A stretch of DNA of 64,000 nt, taken from contig NZ_SAUH01000001.1 of NCBI RefSeq assembly GCF_004193175.1, positions 781,001 through 845,000 on the forward strand. Direction: 5' to 3'. This document shows positions 26,873 through 35,883 of this stretch, in pieces. Source of the DNA: Streptomyces sp. RFCAC02. GTDB lineage: Bacteria > Actinomycetota > Actinomycetes > Streptomycetales > Streptomycetaceae. The notes below the pieces were generated by a model that did not search any database, was not told where the DNA came from, and saw nothing but the letters and a program-made list of their open reading frames with translations. The translations under genes were made by a program, and so were the position numbers. How positions within the stretch are numbered: position 1 is the stretch's first letter; every line of letters begins with the position of its first letter.

Positions 26873-27706
26873 GTGGCCCCGATACAAGAGCCCGAACCGA
26901 GGAGCGACAGTGTCCCCTTGCTCGACGTCAGCGACGACGTACGCGCCGAGATCGGCGACGAAGAAGCCGACCGGTTGCTCGCCGGCGAGAACGCCCCGGG
27001 CAGCTACGACTGCACCTCCTGCCGCACCCCGGGCCACACCGAGCAGGAGCGCACCAGCACCGTGCTGTTCGTGGGCGAGGAGACGGCCGTGCTCGCGTTC
27101 GCCCACGCCTCGTGCATCCCCTCGCAGGTCGTGTCCGTGTCCGAGGAGCAGCTCCAGGGCGCCGTCCGCTCCCTGACCTCCGACGGCGTCGGCGACGGCC
27201 CCGCCGGGGCGGACGGGCGGACGGAGCAGGCCGAGCAGGCCGTCCTCGGCGTCACCTGCGGGCAGATCCTGGTCAAGGACGACCTGTACCCGGCGATCGT
27301 GGTCGAGCCCACCGGGCCGATCGCCCGCCCCGGCTCCGACGGTCCGGGCGACGACTTCCTGCCGCTGCTGATCGAGGCCGGGTTCATGCCGGTGACGGAC
27401 GTGTCGGAGATGCCGGCCACGCTGCCCGGCTGGTCCGTGCTGCTCGCCATGGGCCAGCTCCACGCGGTCCTCCAGGGCTCCCCGGCCGGCGGCGCGCCGA
27501 GCGCGTGGTGGCAGGCCCACCAGCCGCTGGCCGTCACCGACGGCTGGCGTGCCAGCGCCAACCAGCGGCACACCGTGCTCGTCTACTGCGCGCCGGCCGG
27601 CGCGATCGGGCAGCAGCCGCGCGAGGACCTGATGCGGGACGCGCTGGAGAAGGCGGCGGCCGGCGGGCTCCTGGTGGCCGCCGCCATGCCGCTCGCGGGC
27701 ACCTGA
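26873..27706 (+). CDS. Conserved protein of unknown function with CxxC motif
   Basis: A 277-residue soluble protein. I do not recognise a named family. Residues 44-53 contain YDCTSCRTPGH, a possible metal or redox CxxC-x3-H site, followed by TVLFVGEETAVLAFAHASC. The second half repeats a similar layout (GWSVLLAMGQLHAVLQGS, RHTVLVYCAPAG), which suggests two related alpha/beta modules. It starts with GTG at 26873. Such genes sit near der in Streptomyces, but the role is open. Confidence 0.72.
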   Translation: MAPIQEPEPRSDSVPLLDVSDDVRAEIGDEEADRLLAGENAPGSYDCTSCRTPGHTEQERTSTVLFVGEETAVLAFAHASCIPSQVVSVSEEQLQGAVRSLTSDGVGDGPAGADGRTEQAEQAVLGVTCGQILVKDDLYPAIVVEPTGPIARPGSDGPGDDFLPLLIEAGFMPVTDVSEMPATLPGWSVLLAMGQLHAVLQGSPAGGAPSAWWQAHQPLAVTDGWRASANQRHTVLVYCAPAGAIGQQPREDLMRDALEKAAAGGLLVAAAMPLAGT

Positions 27707-27845
27707 TCGGGCGCTCTCCCGACGACCGCTCCCCGCGCCGTCCGGAGGCGGAGCCGGGCACGCCGCGACGCGGCGGGCGGCCCGTGCCGCCCGACCCCGG
27801 CCGGCGCGGGCCGCATCCGTCGGCCGGTCCGCTCGTTGGACTGGC

Positions 27846-28226
27846 GTGCACCCTTATGAGCCTTCCCGACCGCAGCACCCGTCCCGGCACACCACGGTTC
27901 CCGCGGGCATCCCCGCCATGCGCGCGCCGTACGATCACGCGGCCACCGGCTCGGAGACGCCGATCTACGACGCGCTGTGCGCCGAGTACCGGCGGCTGTT
28001 CCTGACGCTGCCGGGGGATCGCTCGGGTGAGGAGCATCTGGGTTTCGTCGCGTTCGGCACGTTCCGCGGCACCGGCTCCGGCACGGCGTTCCCGGCCTAC
28101 GGCTACGGGTACGCGGGTGCGCTGCACGCGCCGGCGGTCCTCGTCCCGGCCGTTCTGCGGCCCGTGCGCGGTGCCCAGGAAGGCCCGCCGCGCACAGGAC
28201 CGTCCGGCCACTCCACCGCCCACTGA
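27846..28226 (+). CDS. Small protein of unknown function
   Basis: A 126-residue protein starting with GTG at 27846. The N-terminal 35 residues are Pro/His-rich and look disordered. The core ETPIYDALCAEYRRLFLTLPGDRSGEEHLGFVAFGTF is well formed and likely folded. The last 25 residues are again low complexity. It has the codon pattern of its neighbours and follows the unknown gene at 26873 on the same strand, then converges on der. No function can be assigned. Confidence 0.65.
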   Translation: MHPYEPSRPQHPSRHTTVPAGIPAMRAPYDHAATGSETPIYDALCAEYRRLFLTLPGDRSGEEHLGFVAFGTFRGTGSGTAFPAYGYGYAGALHAPAVLVPAVLRPVRGAQEGPPRTGPSGHSTAH

Positions 28227-28290
28227 TCCGGCGGCGGGCGCACCGGGGGCGGGGACCGCGCGTCGTCCGCGGCCCCCGCCCCCGCCGTGG

Positions 28291-29742
28291 TCACTTCTTG
28301 CGGCCGCGCTTCTCCCGCACCCGCACGGAGACGTGGATCGGGGTCCCCTCGAAGCCGAACTCCTCGCGCAGCCTGCGTTCCACGAACCGCCGGTAGCCGG
28401 CCTCCAGGAAGCCGGAGGCGAACAGCACGAACCGCGGCGGCCGCGTCCCCGCCTGCGTGCCGAACAGGATGCGCGGCTGCTTGCCGCCCCGCACCGGGTG
28501 CGGGTTGGACGCGACGATCTCGCCGAGGAAGCTGTTCAGCTTGCCCGTGGGCACGCGGCTCTCCCAGCCGGCGAGCGCCGTCTCCAGGGCGGGCACCAGC
28601 TTCTCCATGTGACGGCCGGTGCGCGCCGAGATGTTGACCCGGGGCGCCCACTGGACCTGGACGAGCTCCTGCTCGATCTCGCGCTCCAGGTAGAAGCGGC
28701 GCTCGTCGTCGATCTGGTCCCACTTGTTGTAGGCGATGACGAGCGCACGGCCGGCGTCCACCGCCATGGTGATGATGCGGGTGTCCTGGACGCTGATCGG
28801 CTCCGTGACGTCGATGAGGACGATCGCCGCCTCCGCCTTCTCCAGCGCGGCGGCCGTCCGCAGGGACGCGTAGTAGTCGGCGCCGTCCTGGAGGTGGACG
28901 CGGCGCCTGATGCCGGCGGTGTCGACGAAGCGCCAGGTCGTGCCGCCGAGGTCGATCAGCTCGTCCACCGGGTCGCGGGTGGTGCCCGCGGTGGCGTCCA
29001 CGACGACCCGGTCCTCGCCCGCGACCTTGTTGAGCAGGGACGACTTGCCGACGTTGGGGCGGCCGATGAGCGCGATCCTGCGGGGGCCGCCGAGCGTCGT
29101 GCCGAACGTCTCGCGGGGCGCCTCCGGCATGACCTCGAGGACGGCGTCCAGCATGTCGCCCGTGCCCCGGCCGTGCAGCGCGGAGACGGGGTGCGGCTCG
29201 CCGAGGCCGAGGGACCACAGATAGGCGGCCTCGCCCTCCATGGAGAAGCCGTCGACCTTGTTGGCGCACAGCACGACGGGCTTGCCCGAGCGGCGCAGCA
29301 GCTTGACGACGGCCTCGTCGGTGTCGGTGGCGCCCACCGTCGCGTCCACGACGAGGACCACGGCGTCGGCCGCCTCGATCGCGAACTCGGCCTGCGCCGC
29401 GACGGACGCCTGGATGCCGAGGACGTCCTGCTCCCAGCCGCCGGTGTCCACGACCTTGAAGCGGCGGCCCGCCCACTCGGCCTCGTACGTGACGCGGTCA
29501 CGGGTGACACCGGGACGGTCCTCGACGACGGCCTCACGGCGGCCGAGGATGCGGTTGACGAGCGTCGACTTGCCGACATTGGGGCGGCCGACGACGGCCA
29601 GGACGGGCAGCGGGCCCGCGGCGGCGGCGTCGAGGTCCCCGGCGATCTCGTCGGCGTCGAACCCCTCCTCGGCGGCGAGGGCCATGAACTCCTCGTACTC
29701 GGCGCCGCCGAGCGCGCCGTGCGGTTCGTTCGGGTCGGTCAT
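28291..29742 (-). CDS. der: Ribosome-assembly GTPase Der (EngA)
   Basis: A 483-residue double GTPase needed for 50S subunit maturation. Two P-loops, [14 protein letters not shown] and [14 protein letters not shown], each come with switch and NKxD motifs ([16 protein letters not shown]). A C-terminal KH-like domain ends in a basic REKRGRKK tail. The acidic N-terminal extension of about 45 residues is common in actinobacteria. ATG at 29742 has GAGGT upstream; the open frame continues far upstream but only as shadow of the next genes. It closes the cmk-plsC-der string. Confidence 0.96.
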   Translation of the reverse strand: MTDPNEPHGALGGAEYEEFMALAAEEGFDADEIAGDLDAAAAGPLPVLAVVGRPNVGKSTLVNRILGRREAVVEDRPGVTRDRVTYEAEWAGRRFKVVDTGGWEQDVLGIQASVAAQAEFAIEAADAVVLVVDATVGATDTDEAVVKLLRRSGKPVVLCANKVDGFSMEGEAAYLWSLGLGEPHPVSALHGRGTGDMLDAVLEVMPEAPRETFGTTLGGPRRIALIGRPNVGKSSLLNKVAGEDRVVVDATAGTTRDPVDELIDLGGTTWRFVDTAGIRRRVHLQDGADYYASLRTAAALEKAEAAIVLIDVTEPISVQDTRIITMAVDAGRALVIAYNKWDQIDDERRFYLEREIEQELVQVQWAPRVNISARTGRHMEKLVPALETALAGWESRVPTGKLNSFLGEIVASNPHPVRGGKQPRILFGTQAGTRPPRFVLFASGFLEAGYRRFVERRLREEFGFEGTPIHVSVRVREKRGRKK

Positions 29743-29879
29743 GGAGTTCTGTACCTCGTTAATGGGTCTGTCGTTCTGCGGGTCTGCGGGTGTCCGCGCG
29801 CGGCCGGCCGGCCCGTGCGGTACGGGGTCGGGGCGGCGGGGAGGCACCGTGCGGCGCGCCCCCGTCGCTCCAGTGTCGC

Positions 29880-30530
29880 TCAGCGGCCGGTGAGCCGGCG
29901 GGCGTCCTTCAGGTGGGCGGTCAGCCGCTCCTGTATGCGCACGGTCGCGCCGTCCAGCGCGGACCGGGTGCGCCGCCCGCCGGGACCCTCGCCGGCGACG
30001 GTGAACGGGTCGCCGAACACCACGTCGATCCGCCCCCGCAGCGGCGGCAGCGCGGGCACGAGCCGCCCGCGCCGCTCGTTGCTGCCGAGGACGGCGACCG
30101 GCACGACCGGCGCCGCCGAACGCAGCGCGAAGTACGCGAGCCCGGCGCGCAGCGCGGCGAAGTCCCCCTCCGTCCTGGTGCCCTCGGGGAATATCCCGAG
30201 GACGCCGCCCCCGGCCAGTATGTCGAGGGCGCCGGTGACGGCCGCGCGGTCGGTGCTCTGCCGGTCGACCCGCACCTGTCCGATGCCCCGGAGGAAGCTG
30301 CCGACCGGGCCGACGAACGCCTCCTTCTTGATGAGGAAGTGCACGGGCCTGGGGGACGTGCCCATGAGCACCGGACCGTCGACGTTGTGCGTGTGGTTGA
30401 TGGCCAGTATCGCCGGACCGCGCTCGGGGACGCGCCACGCCCCCAGCACACGGGGCCTGAACGCGCCCCTGATGAGACCGATGGCGATCCGCCGGCCGGT
30501 CGCCGCGCCCCTGGCGCCGGGTTCGGTCAC
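29880..30530 (-). CDS. plsC: 1-acyl-sn-glycerol-3-phosphate acyltransferase
   Basis: A 216-residue membrane-associated acyltransferase. NHTHNVD gives the catalytic NHx4D block I near residue 45 and FPEGTR is block III; both bind the acceptor phosphate. It makes phosphatidic acid from lysophosphatidate. Its GTG start overlaps the cmk stop by four bases (GTGA), so the two are translationally coupled. The cmk-plsC-der order is common in actinobacteria. Confidence 0.9.
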   Translation of the reverse strand: MTEPGARGAATGRRIAIGLIRGAFRPRVLGAWRVPERGPAILAINHTHNVDGPVLMGTSPRPVHFLIKKEAFVGPVGSFLRGIGQVRVDRQSTDRAAVTGALDILAGGGVLGIFPEGTRTEGDFAALRAGLAYFALRSAAPVVPVAVLGSNERRGRLVPALPPLRGRIDVVFGDPFTVAGEGPGGRRTRSALDGATVRIQERLTAHLKDARRLTGR

Positions 30531-31213
30531 CGATCGTGCCGCTTCTCGTTGACCAGGCCGACGACGCGCTCGATGACCTGTTCGAGGGTGAGGTGGGTGG
30601 TGTCCACCTCGACGGCGTCGGCGGCCTTGGCGAGCGGGGAGGTCTTGCGGGCCGAGTCGGCCGTGTCACGGCGCACGAGCGCCTCCCGGGTGGCGGCCAC
30701 GTCGGCGGCCGCCGCGCCCGTCAGCTCGGCGCTCCGGCGCGCGGCCCTGGCCTCGGCGGACGCGGTGAGGAAGATCTTCACATCGGCGTCCGGGAGGACC
30801 GTGGTGCCGATGTCGCGGCCCTCCACCACGATGCCGGCGCCCGCCTCGGCCGCGATGGTCCGCTGCAGTCCGGTGATGCGGGTGCGCACCTCGGGGACGG
30901 CGCTCACGGCGCTGACGGCGGAGGTGACGGCCTCCTCCCGGATCGGCCCCGCGACGTCCGTGCCGTCCACCGTGATGGTGGGGGCGAGCGGGTCGGTCCC
31001 TGAGACGATCACGGGCTTCGCCGCGGCGGCGGCGACGGCCGCCGGGTCACCGGTGTCCACGCCGTTGGCCAGCATCCACCACGTCATCGCGCGGTACTGC
31101 GCCCCGGTGTCGAGGAACGCGAGGCCGAGGCGGTCGGCGACGGCCTTGGAGGTGCTCGACTTGCCCGTGCCGGAAGGGCCATCGATGGCGACGATGACAG
31201 GGGTTTCAGCCAC
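30527..31213 (-). CDS. cmk: Cytidylate kinase
   Basis: A 228-residue kinase that phosphorylates CMP and d[17 protein letters not shown] is the P-loop, [13 protein letters not shown] the NMP-binding segment, and [18 protein letters not shown] the conserved core. GTG at 31213 ([12 protein letters not shown]) matches the usual N-terminus; another GTG at 31234 adds seven residues. Together with pyrG further upstream it serves pyrimidine nucleotide supply. Confidence 0.93.
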   Translation of the reverse strand: MAETPVIVAIDGPSGTGKSSTSKAVADRLGLAFLDTGAQYRAMTWWMLANGVDTGDPAAVAAAAAKPVIVSGTDPLAPTITVDGTDVAGPIREEAVTSAVSAVSAVPEVRTRITGLQRTIAAEAGAGIVVEGRDIGTTVLPDADVKIFLTASAEARAARRSAELTGAAAADVAATREALVRRDTADSARKTSPLAKAADAVEVDTTHLTLEQVIERVVGLVNEKRHDR

Positions 31214-31328
31214 GGCGGTGCGCACCTTTCTCACGGTTTTCCACCCGGACGACCAGCGTGTCGTACAGCGCGGGGGGACGGGACCGGCCGCCCCCGGGGA
31301 AGAAGGGTACCGGTCCCGCCCCCGTGCC

Positions 31329-32414
31329 CTACTGCCGGATGGACCAGCCCCGCTGGCGGAGCGCGGCGATGAGGCCGGGCGCTGCGCCCGGGTCCACCAT
31401 GAGCTGGACGAGCCCCGCCTGCTGGCCGGTCGCGTGCTCGATGCGGACGTCCTCCACGTTGACGCCGGCCTCGCCCGCGTCGGCGAAGATCCGCGCCAGC
31501 TCGCCGGGCCGGTCGGTGATGTGCACGGACACCGTCTCGTACGCGGCGGGCGCGGCGCCGTGCTTGCCCGGGACCCGGTCCCGGCCCGCGCGGCCGCGCC
31601 GCAGGAGGTCCTCGACGCCGGCCATCCCGGCGTCGCGCTTGGCCTCGTCGGCGGCCTCCAGGGCGCGCAGGGACCGTACGGTCTCCTCCAGGTCGGCGGC
31701 CACCTCCGCGAGCACGTCGGCGACGGGGCCGGGGTTGGCGCCGAGGATGTCGAGCCACATGCGGGGGTCGGAGGCGGCGATCCGCGTGACGTCGCCGATG
31801 CCCTGCCCGCACAGCCGCACGGCGGACTCGGGCGCGGACTCGAGGCGGGCCGCGACCAGGCTGGAGACGATCTGCGGGGTGTGCGAGACGAGCGCGACGG
31901 CCCGGTCGTGGGCGTCGGCGTCCATGACGATCGGGACGGCGCGGCACAGGGCGATCAGTTCGAGCGCGAGGTTCAGGACCTCCGTGTCGCAGCCGGCGGT
32001 GGGGGTGAGGACCCACGGCCTGCCCTCGAAGAGGTCGGCGGTCGCGGCGAGCGGCCCGGAGCGTTCCTTCCCGGACAGCGGGTGCGTGCCCAGGTAGGTG
32101 TCCAGGTCGCCGCCCAGGTCGGCCAGCTCGCGGCGTGGACCGCCCTTGACGCTGCCGACGTCCACGTAGCCGCGGGCCGCGCCGCGCCGCTGGAGGGCGG
32201 CGGTGACACCGGCGATGAACGCGGGCGGGACGGCGATCACCGCGAGGTCGACGGGCCCCGCGGGCGGCTCGTCGGTGCCGGCGCCGAGGGCGGCCGCGGT
32301 CTTCGGCTGGTCGGGGTCGTGGTCCTCCAGGTGCACGCGGACGCCGCGCGCGGACAGCGCGAGGGCGATCGAGGTGCCGATGAGGCCGGTGCCGGCGACG
32401 AGTGCGGTGCGCAT
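31329..32414 (-). CDS. tyrA: Prephenate dehydrogenase with ACT domain
   Basis: A 361-residue enzyme of tyrosine biosynthesis. VAGTGLIGTSIALAL is the NAD(P) Rossmann loop at the N-terminus. The helical dimer domain follows (LGTHPLSGKERSG, then SHTPQIVSSLVAA). The last 75 residues (YETVSVHITDRPGELARIFADAGEAG) form an ACT domain, which suggests allosteric feedback by an aromatic amino acid. The ATG shares one base with the rluB stop (TAATG), so it is coupled to rluB. Confidence 0.93.
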   Translation of the reverse strand: MRTALVAGTGLIGTSIALALSARGVRVHLEDHDPDQPKTAAALGAGTDEPPAGPVDLAVIAVPPAFIAGVTAALQRRGAARGYVDVGSVKGGPRRELADLGGDLDTYLGTHPLSGKERSGPLAATADLFEGRPWVLTPTAGCDTEVLNLALELIALCRAVPIVMDADAHDRAVALVSHTPQIVSSLVAARLESAPESAVRLCGQGIGDVTRIAASDPRMWLDILGANPGPVADVLAEVAADLEETVRSLRALEAADEAKRDAGMAGVEDLLRRGRAGRDRVPGKHGAAPAAYETVSVHITDRPGELARIFADAGEAGVNVEDVRIEHATGQQAGLVQLMVDPGAAPGLIAALRQRGWSIRQ

Positions 32415-33463
32415 TACAGGCCGACCTCCTTCATGAGGCGGCCGACCTCGGTGTGCGTCATGCGGCGCAGCCAGCCCGACTTCTGGTCGCCGAGCGCGAT
32501 GGGGCCGAAGTGCGTGCGCACGAGCCGGTCCACGGGGAAGCCCGTCTCGGCGAGCATCCGGCGGACGATGTGCTTGCGGCCCTCGTGCAGGGTGACCTCG
32601 ACCAGGTAGTCGCGGCCGGTGTTCTCCACGACGCGGAAGTGGTCGGCGCGGGCGTACCCGTCCTCCAGCTGCACGCCGTCCTTGAGGCGCTTGCCGAGGT
32701 CGCGCGGGATGGGGCCGCGGATGGCGGCGAGGTACGTCTTGGTGACGCCGTACCGGGGGTGGGTGAGGCGGTGGGCCAGCTCACCGTGGTTGGTGAGGAG
32801 GATGAGGCCCTCCGTCTCGGTGTCGAGCCGGCCGACGTGGAAGAGGCGGGTCTCGCGGTTCGTCACGTAGTCGCCGAGGCACTGGCGGCCCTCGGGGTCC
32901 TCCATGGAGGAGACGACGCCGGCCGGCTTGTTCAGCGCGAAGAAGAGGTACGTCTGGGCGGCCACCGTCAGCCCGTCGACCTTGATCTCGTCCTTCTCGG
33001 GGTCGACGCGGCGGCCCTGCGAGGTGACACGCTTGCCGTTGACCTCGACGCGGCCCTGCTCGATCAGCTCCTCGCAGGCGCGGCGCGAGCCGAGGCCGGC
33101 GCGGGCGAGCACCTTCTGCAGGCGCTCGCCGTCGGGCTCGCCGAACGTCCTGGGGACGCGGACGGCGGGCTTGTCGTGGCGTTCCCGGTTGCGCTCCTCG
33201 ATCATCGCCTCGTACTCGCGCGACCGGACGGGACCGCCCCCCGAGCCCGGGCGCCGGCCGCCGGAGCCCCGGCCGCCGCCGGCCGGGCTGCCGGGGCGGC
33301 CGTGACGGCGCTCCTCGGGCCGGGGGCGGCCCGTGCCCTGCCGTCTGTCGTCCCGGCCGCTGCCGGCGCCCCGGTCATTCCGGTTGCTCCGGTCGTCCCG
33401 GTTGTTCCGGCCGCCCTGGCCACTCTGGCCGTTCCTGCCGCTGTTCCTGCCGCTGCTTCGCAT
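32414..33463 (-). CDS. rluB: 23S rRNA pseudouridine synthase RluB
   Basis: A 349-residue RsuA/RluB-type synthase. An Arg/Gly/Asn-rich disordered N-terminus of about 95 residues (RDDRSNRNDRG) precedes the S4 domain (LQKVLARAGLGSRRACEELI). The catalytic domain has HVGRLDTETEGLILLTNHG with the active Asp, then KTYLA. It modifies 23S rRNA near position 2605 (E. coli numbering). ATG at 33463 (MRSSGRNSG) gives an 89-base overlap with scpB. The basic tail may help grip RNA. Confidence 0.92.
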   Translation of the reverse strand: MRSSGRNSGRNGQSGQGGRNNRDDRSNRNDRGAGSGRDDRRQGTGRPRPEERRHGRPGSPAGGGRGSGGRRPGSGGGPVRSREYEAMIEERNRERHDKPAVRVPRTFGEPDGERLQKVLARAGLGSRRACEELIEQGRVEVNGKRVTSQGRRVDPEKDEIKVDGLTVAAQTYLFFALNKPAGVVSSMEDPEGRQCLGDYVTNRETRLFHVGRLDTETEGLILLTNHGELAHRLTHPRYGVTKTYLAAIRGPIPRDLGKRLKDGVQLEDGYARADHFRVVENTGRDYLVEVTLHEGRKHIVRRMLAETGFPVDRLVRTHFGPIALGDQKSGWLRRMTHTEVGRLMKEVGL

Positions 33464-34136
33464 CAATGATCCGTTGGGAGTCGCCGCTGTCGTCTGCATC
33501 TTCGTCCACGCTGAACGACGGCACTCCCTCCCGGCTCTCACCCTCCACCTGGTCCGCCTCGGGGAGGAAGGGCGCGAGCTCGGGGAGCTCCCCCAGGTCG
33601 CGAAGGCCCATGCGTTCCAGGAAGTAGTGCGTCGTCCCGTACAGGATCGCACCTGTTTCGGGTTCGGTGCCCGCCTCGGTCACCAGTCCGCGCTGGAGCA
33701 GGGTCCGCATGACGCCGTCGCAGTTGACACCGCGCACCGCGGACACCCGCGAGCGGCTGACGGGCTGCCGGTACGCGACGACTGCGAGGGTCTCCAGGGC
33801 GGCCTGGGTGAGGCGGGCGTGCTGGCCGTCCAGGACGAACGCCTCGACGGCCTCGGCGTACGCGGGCCGCGTGTAGAAGCGCCAGCCGCCGGCGACGAGC
33901 CGCAGCTCGAAGCCGCGGTCCTGGGCGGTGTACTCGTCGGCCAGCTCCCGCAGGGCGGCGGCCACCGCGCGGCGGGGGTGACCGAGGACACGGGCGAGGT
34001 GGTCCTCGCGGGCGGGTTCGTCCACGACCATGAGGACCGCTTCGAGCGCGGGCTTGAGGGCCGGCGCTCCGGGGGCGGCTTTGCCCCCGGCCTCCGGTGC
34101 GGGCGCGGTGTCGGTCGCGGATGCGTCGGCGCTCAT
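33375..34136 (-). CDS. scpB: Segregation and condensation protein ScpB
   Basis: A 253-residue protein with two winged-helix domains: PALEAVLMVVDEPAREDHLARVLG and TQAALETLAVVAYRQPVSRSRVSAVRGVN. ScpB dimers bind ScpA and complete the SMC complex that compacts and separates chromosomes. Its ATG overlaps the scpA stop by four bases. The last 45 residues are Gln/Arg/Pro-rich, disordered, and coded in the stretch that overlaps the start of rluB. Confidence 0.93.
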   Translation of the reverse strand: MSADASATDTAPAPEAGGKAAPGAPALKPALEAVLMVVDEPAREDHLARVLGHPRRAVAAALRELADEYTAQDRGFELRLVAGGWRFYTRPAYAEAVEAFVLDGQHARLTQAALETLAVVAYRQPVSRSRVSAVRGVNCDGVMRTLLQRGLVTEAGTEPETGAILYGTTHYFLERMGLRDLGELPELAPFLPEADQVEGESREGVPSFSVDEDADDSGDSQRIIDAKQRQEQRQERPEWPGRPEQPGRPEQPE

Positions 34137-35212
34137 GGGGCGGGCTCCTCCTGCGGTGCGGTGTCGCGGCCGGCGGCCCGGCCCTCGCGCTCGGGGTCGA
34201 ACTCGCCGCTGACCAGGGCGCCGCCGCTGTCCTCGGCGCCGCCGGTCCAGCGCACGAGCAGGGGACCGAGCGCCTCGTCCTGGTCGAGGGCGACGGCGCG
34301 CTCACGGTACAGCTCCAGCAGGGCGAGGAAGCGGGCGACGACGGTGAGGGTGTCGGGGGCGTCGGCGGTCAGCTCGGTGAACGCCGCCCGCCCGCGCTCC
34401 CGCAGCCGCGCCACGACGATCTCGGCCTGCTCCCTGACGCTGACCAGCGGGGCGTGGATGTGGTCGACGTACACCTGCGGCTTCGGCTTCGGCTGCATCG
34501 CCTTCACCGCGAGCCGGGCGAATCCCTCGGGACCGACGCTGATGACGACCTCGGGCAGCAGCGCGGCGTGGTGCGGTTCGAGGCCGACGGTCCTGGGGTG
34601 GCGCAGGCTCTCGGCCGCCATCCGGTCGGCGAGGATGTCGGCCACCCTCTTGTACGCCCGGTACTGGAGCAGCCGCGCGAACAGCAGGTCGCGGGCTTCG
34701 AGCAGGGCGAGGTCGGCCTCGTCCTCGACCTCGGCGGCGGGCAGGAGCCGGGCGGCCTTGAGGTCGAGCAGGGTGGCGGCGACGACGAGGAACTCGGTCG
34801 TGCGGTCCAGGTCGAGATCGGGTCCCATGGCGCGGATGTGCGCCATGAAGTCGTCGGTGACGCGGGAGAGCGCGACCTCGGTGACATCGAGCTTGTGCCG
34901 GGAGATGAGCTGGAGCAGCAGGTCGAACGGCCCCTCGAAGTTCTCCAGGACCACGGTGAAACCGCCGTCGCCGCCGCGGGCGCCCGGCACGCGCCCGCCG
35001 GCCGTCGCGTCCCTCGGGGTGTCGGGGGAACCGTCCACCGACGGGCCGGGTGGCGGGGCCGCGGGCGCGGGGGTGGCCGGGGACCCCTCCGGCGGCGACG
35101 CGGGCGCCTCTCCCGTACCGCCGCCGTCCTCGTCCCGTGGCAGCGCCGGCGCCGCGCCGGGGCCTCGGCCCAGGGGGCGGCGGGGACGGGGGTCGGGAAC
35201 GGACGGGGTCAT
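34133..35212 (-). CDS. scpA: Segregation and condensation protein ScpA (kleisin)
   Basis: A 359-residue kleisin. After an 80-residue Pro/Ala/Gly-rich disordered leader, the conserved N-terminal domain reads VVLENFEGPFDLLLQLISRHKLDVTEVALS, followed by TEFLVVAATLLDLKAARLLP. The C-terminal winged helix (FTELTADAPDTLTVVARFLALLELYRER) contacts the SMC head. ScpA bridges SMC and ScpB. It lies downstream of the parA-like pair, a conserved actinobacterial order that ties ParA action to SMC loading. Confidence 0.93.
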   Translation of the reverse strand: MTPSVPDPRPRRPLGRGPGAAPALPRDEDGGGTGEAPASPPEGSPATPAPAAPPPGPSVDGSPDTPRDATAGGRVPGARGGDGGFTVVLENFEGPFDLLLQLISRHKLDVTEVALSRVTDDFMAHIRAMGPDLDLDRTTEFLVVAATLLDLKAARLLPAAEVEDEADLALLEARDLLFARLLQYRAYKRVADILADRMAAESLRHPRTVGLEPHHAALLPEVVISVGPEGFARLAVKAMQPKPKPQVYVDHIHAPLVSVREQAEIVVARLRERGRAAFTELTADAPDTLTVVARFLALLELYRERAVALDQDEALGPLLVRWTGGAEDSGGALVSGEFDPEREGRAAGRDTAPQEEPAP

Positions 35213-35289
35213 CGCGGGGCAGATTACCCCTCATGCCCCCGCGCGGGGACATGCCGCACCGCGCGTCGTACGGGTCCCCGCGCCGCGGG

Positions 35290-35883
35290 TCAGCGGCCGC
35301 GCAGGCGCCGGACGAGGATGCTCGCGTCGCCCCGGGACTCCAGGTCCGCGAGGACGACCGCCACGGCCTCCCGCACGATGCGGCCGCGATCGACGGCGAG
35401 GCCGTGCTCCCCGCGCAGGACGAGCCGGGCGTGTTCGAGGTCCATCAGCTCCTCGGCGGAGACGTAGACCGTGATCTTCTCGTCGTGCCGCTCCCGGCCG
35501 CTGGGGCGGCGCGCGGCGCGGCCCCGGCGGGAGGAGGAGGCGGCGGTGCTCCGGGCCGGGGCGGCCTTGCCGCCGGCGGCTTCCCGCTTCGGCTGGCCGG
35601 GGACCGCGGCGCCGCCGGACGCGCGCTCCTGCCCCGGGCGGCGCCCCCGCGCGTCGTCGCCGGTCCCCTGGGCCGGCCCGGACGTGCCCGCGCCGGGACT
35701 GGTGCCGGCCGCGCCGTCGTCGCCGTCCGTCCCCGGGCCGGCGGGCTGCTCGGCCGCCGGGGCGGGGAGCCGGGCGGCGGTGCCGCGTTCCTGGGCCGCG
35801 CCGCCGCTCTCCTGCGGCGTCGAGGACTGGACACCGGCCCCACCGGTGGTACGGAAGAGTTCGTCAGCCGCCGGGAGACTCAC
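35290..35883 (-). CDS. ParA partner with RHH-like C-terminal domain
   Basis: A 197-residue protein whose GTG start overlaps the parA-like stop by four bases. The first 125 residues are disordered and rich in Pro, Gly and Ala. The last 65 form a compact domain, DEKITVYVSAEELMDLEHARLV then VDRGRIVREAVAVVLADL, which fits a ribbon-helix-helix fold (one strand, two helices) like plasmid centromere-binding proteins. Position and fold suggest it partners the ParA ATPase. The match to RHH is from pattern only. Confidence 0.7.
   Translation of the reverse strand: MSLPAADELFRTTGGAGVQSSTPQESGGAAQERGTAARLPAPAAEQPAGPGTDGDDGAAGTSPGAGTSGPAQGTGDDARGRRPGQERASGGAAVPGQPKREAAGGKAAPARSTAASSSRRGRAARRPSGRERHDEKITVYVSAEELMDLEHARLVLRGEHGLAVDRGRIVREAVAVVLADLESRGDASILVRRLRGR

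Noticed and set aside
28291..30669. 792-codon frame suggesting a Der fusion protein
   Set aside because: The upstream 300 codons are a shadow of plsC; Der starts at 29742 with a ribosome site.
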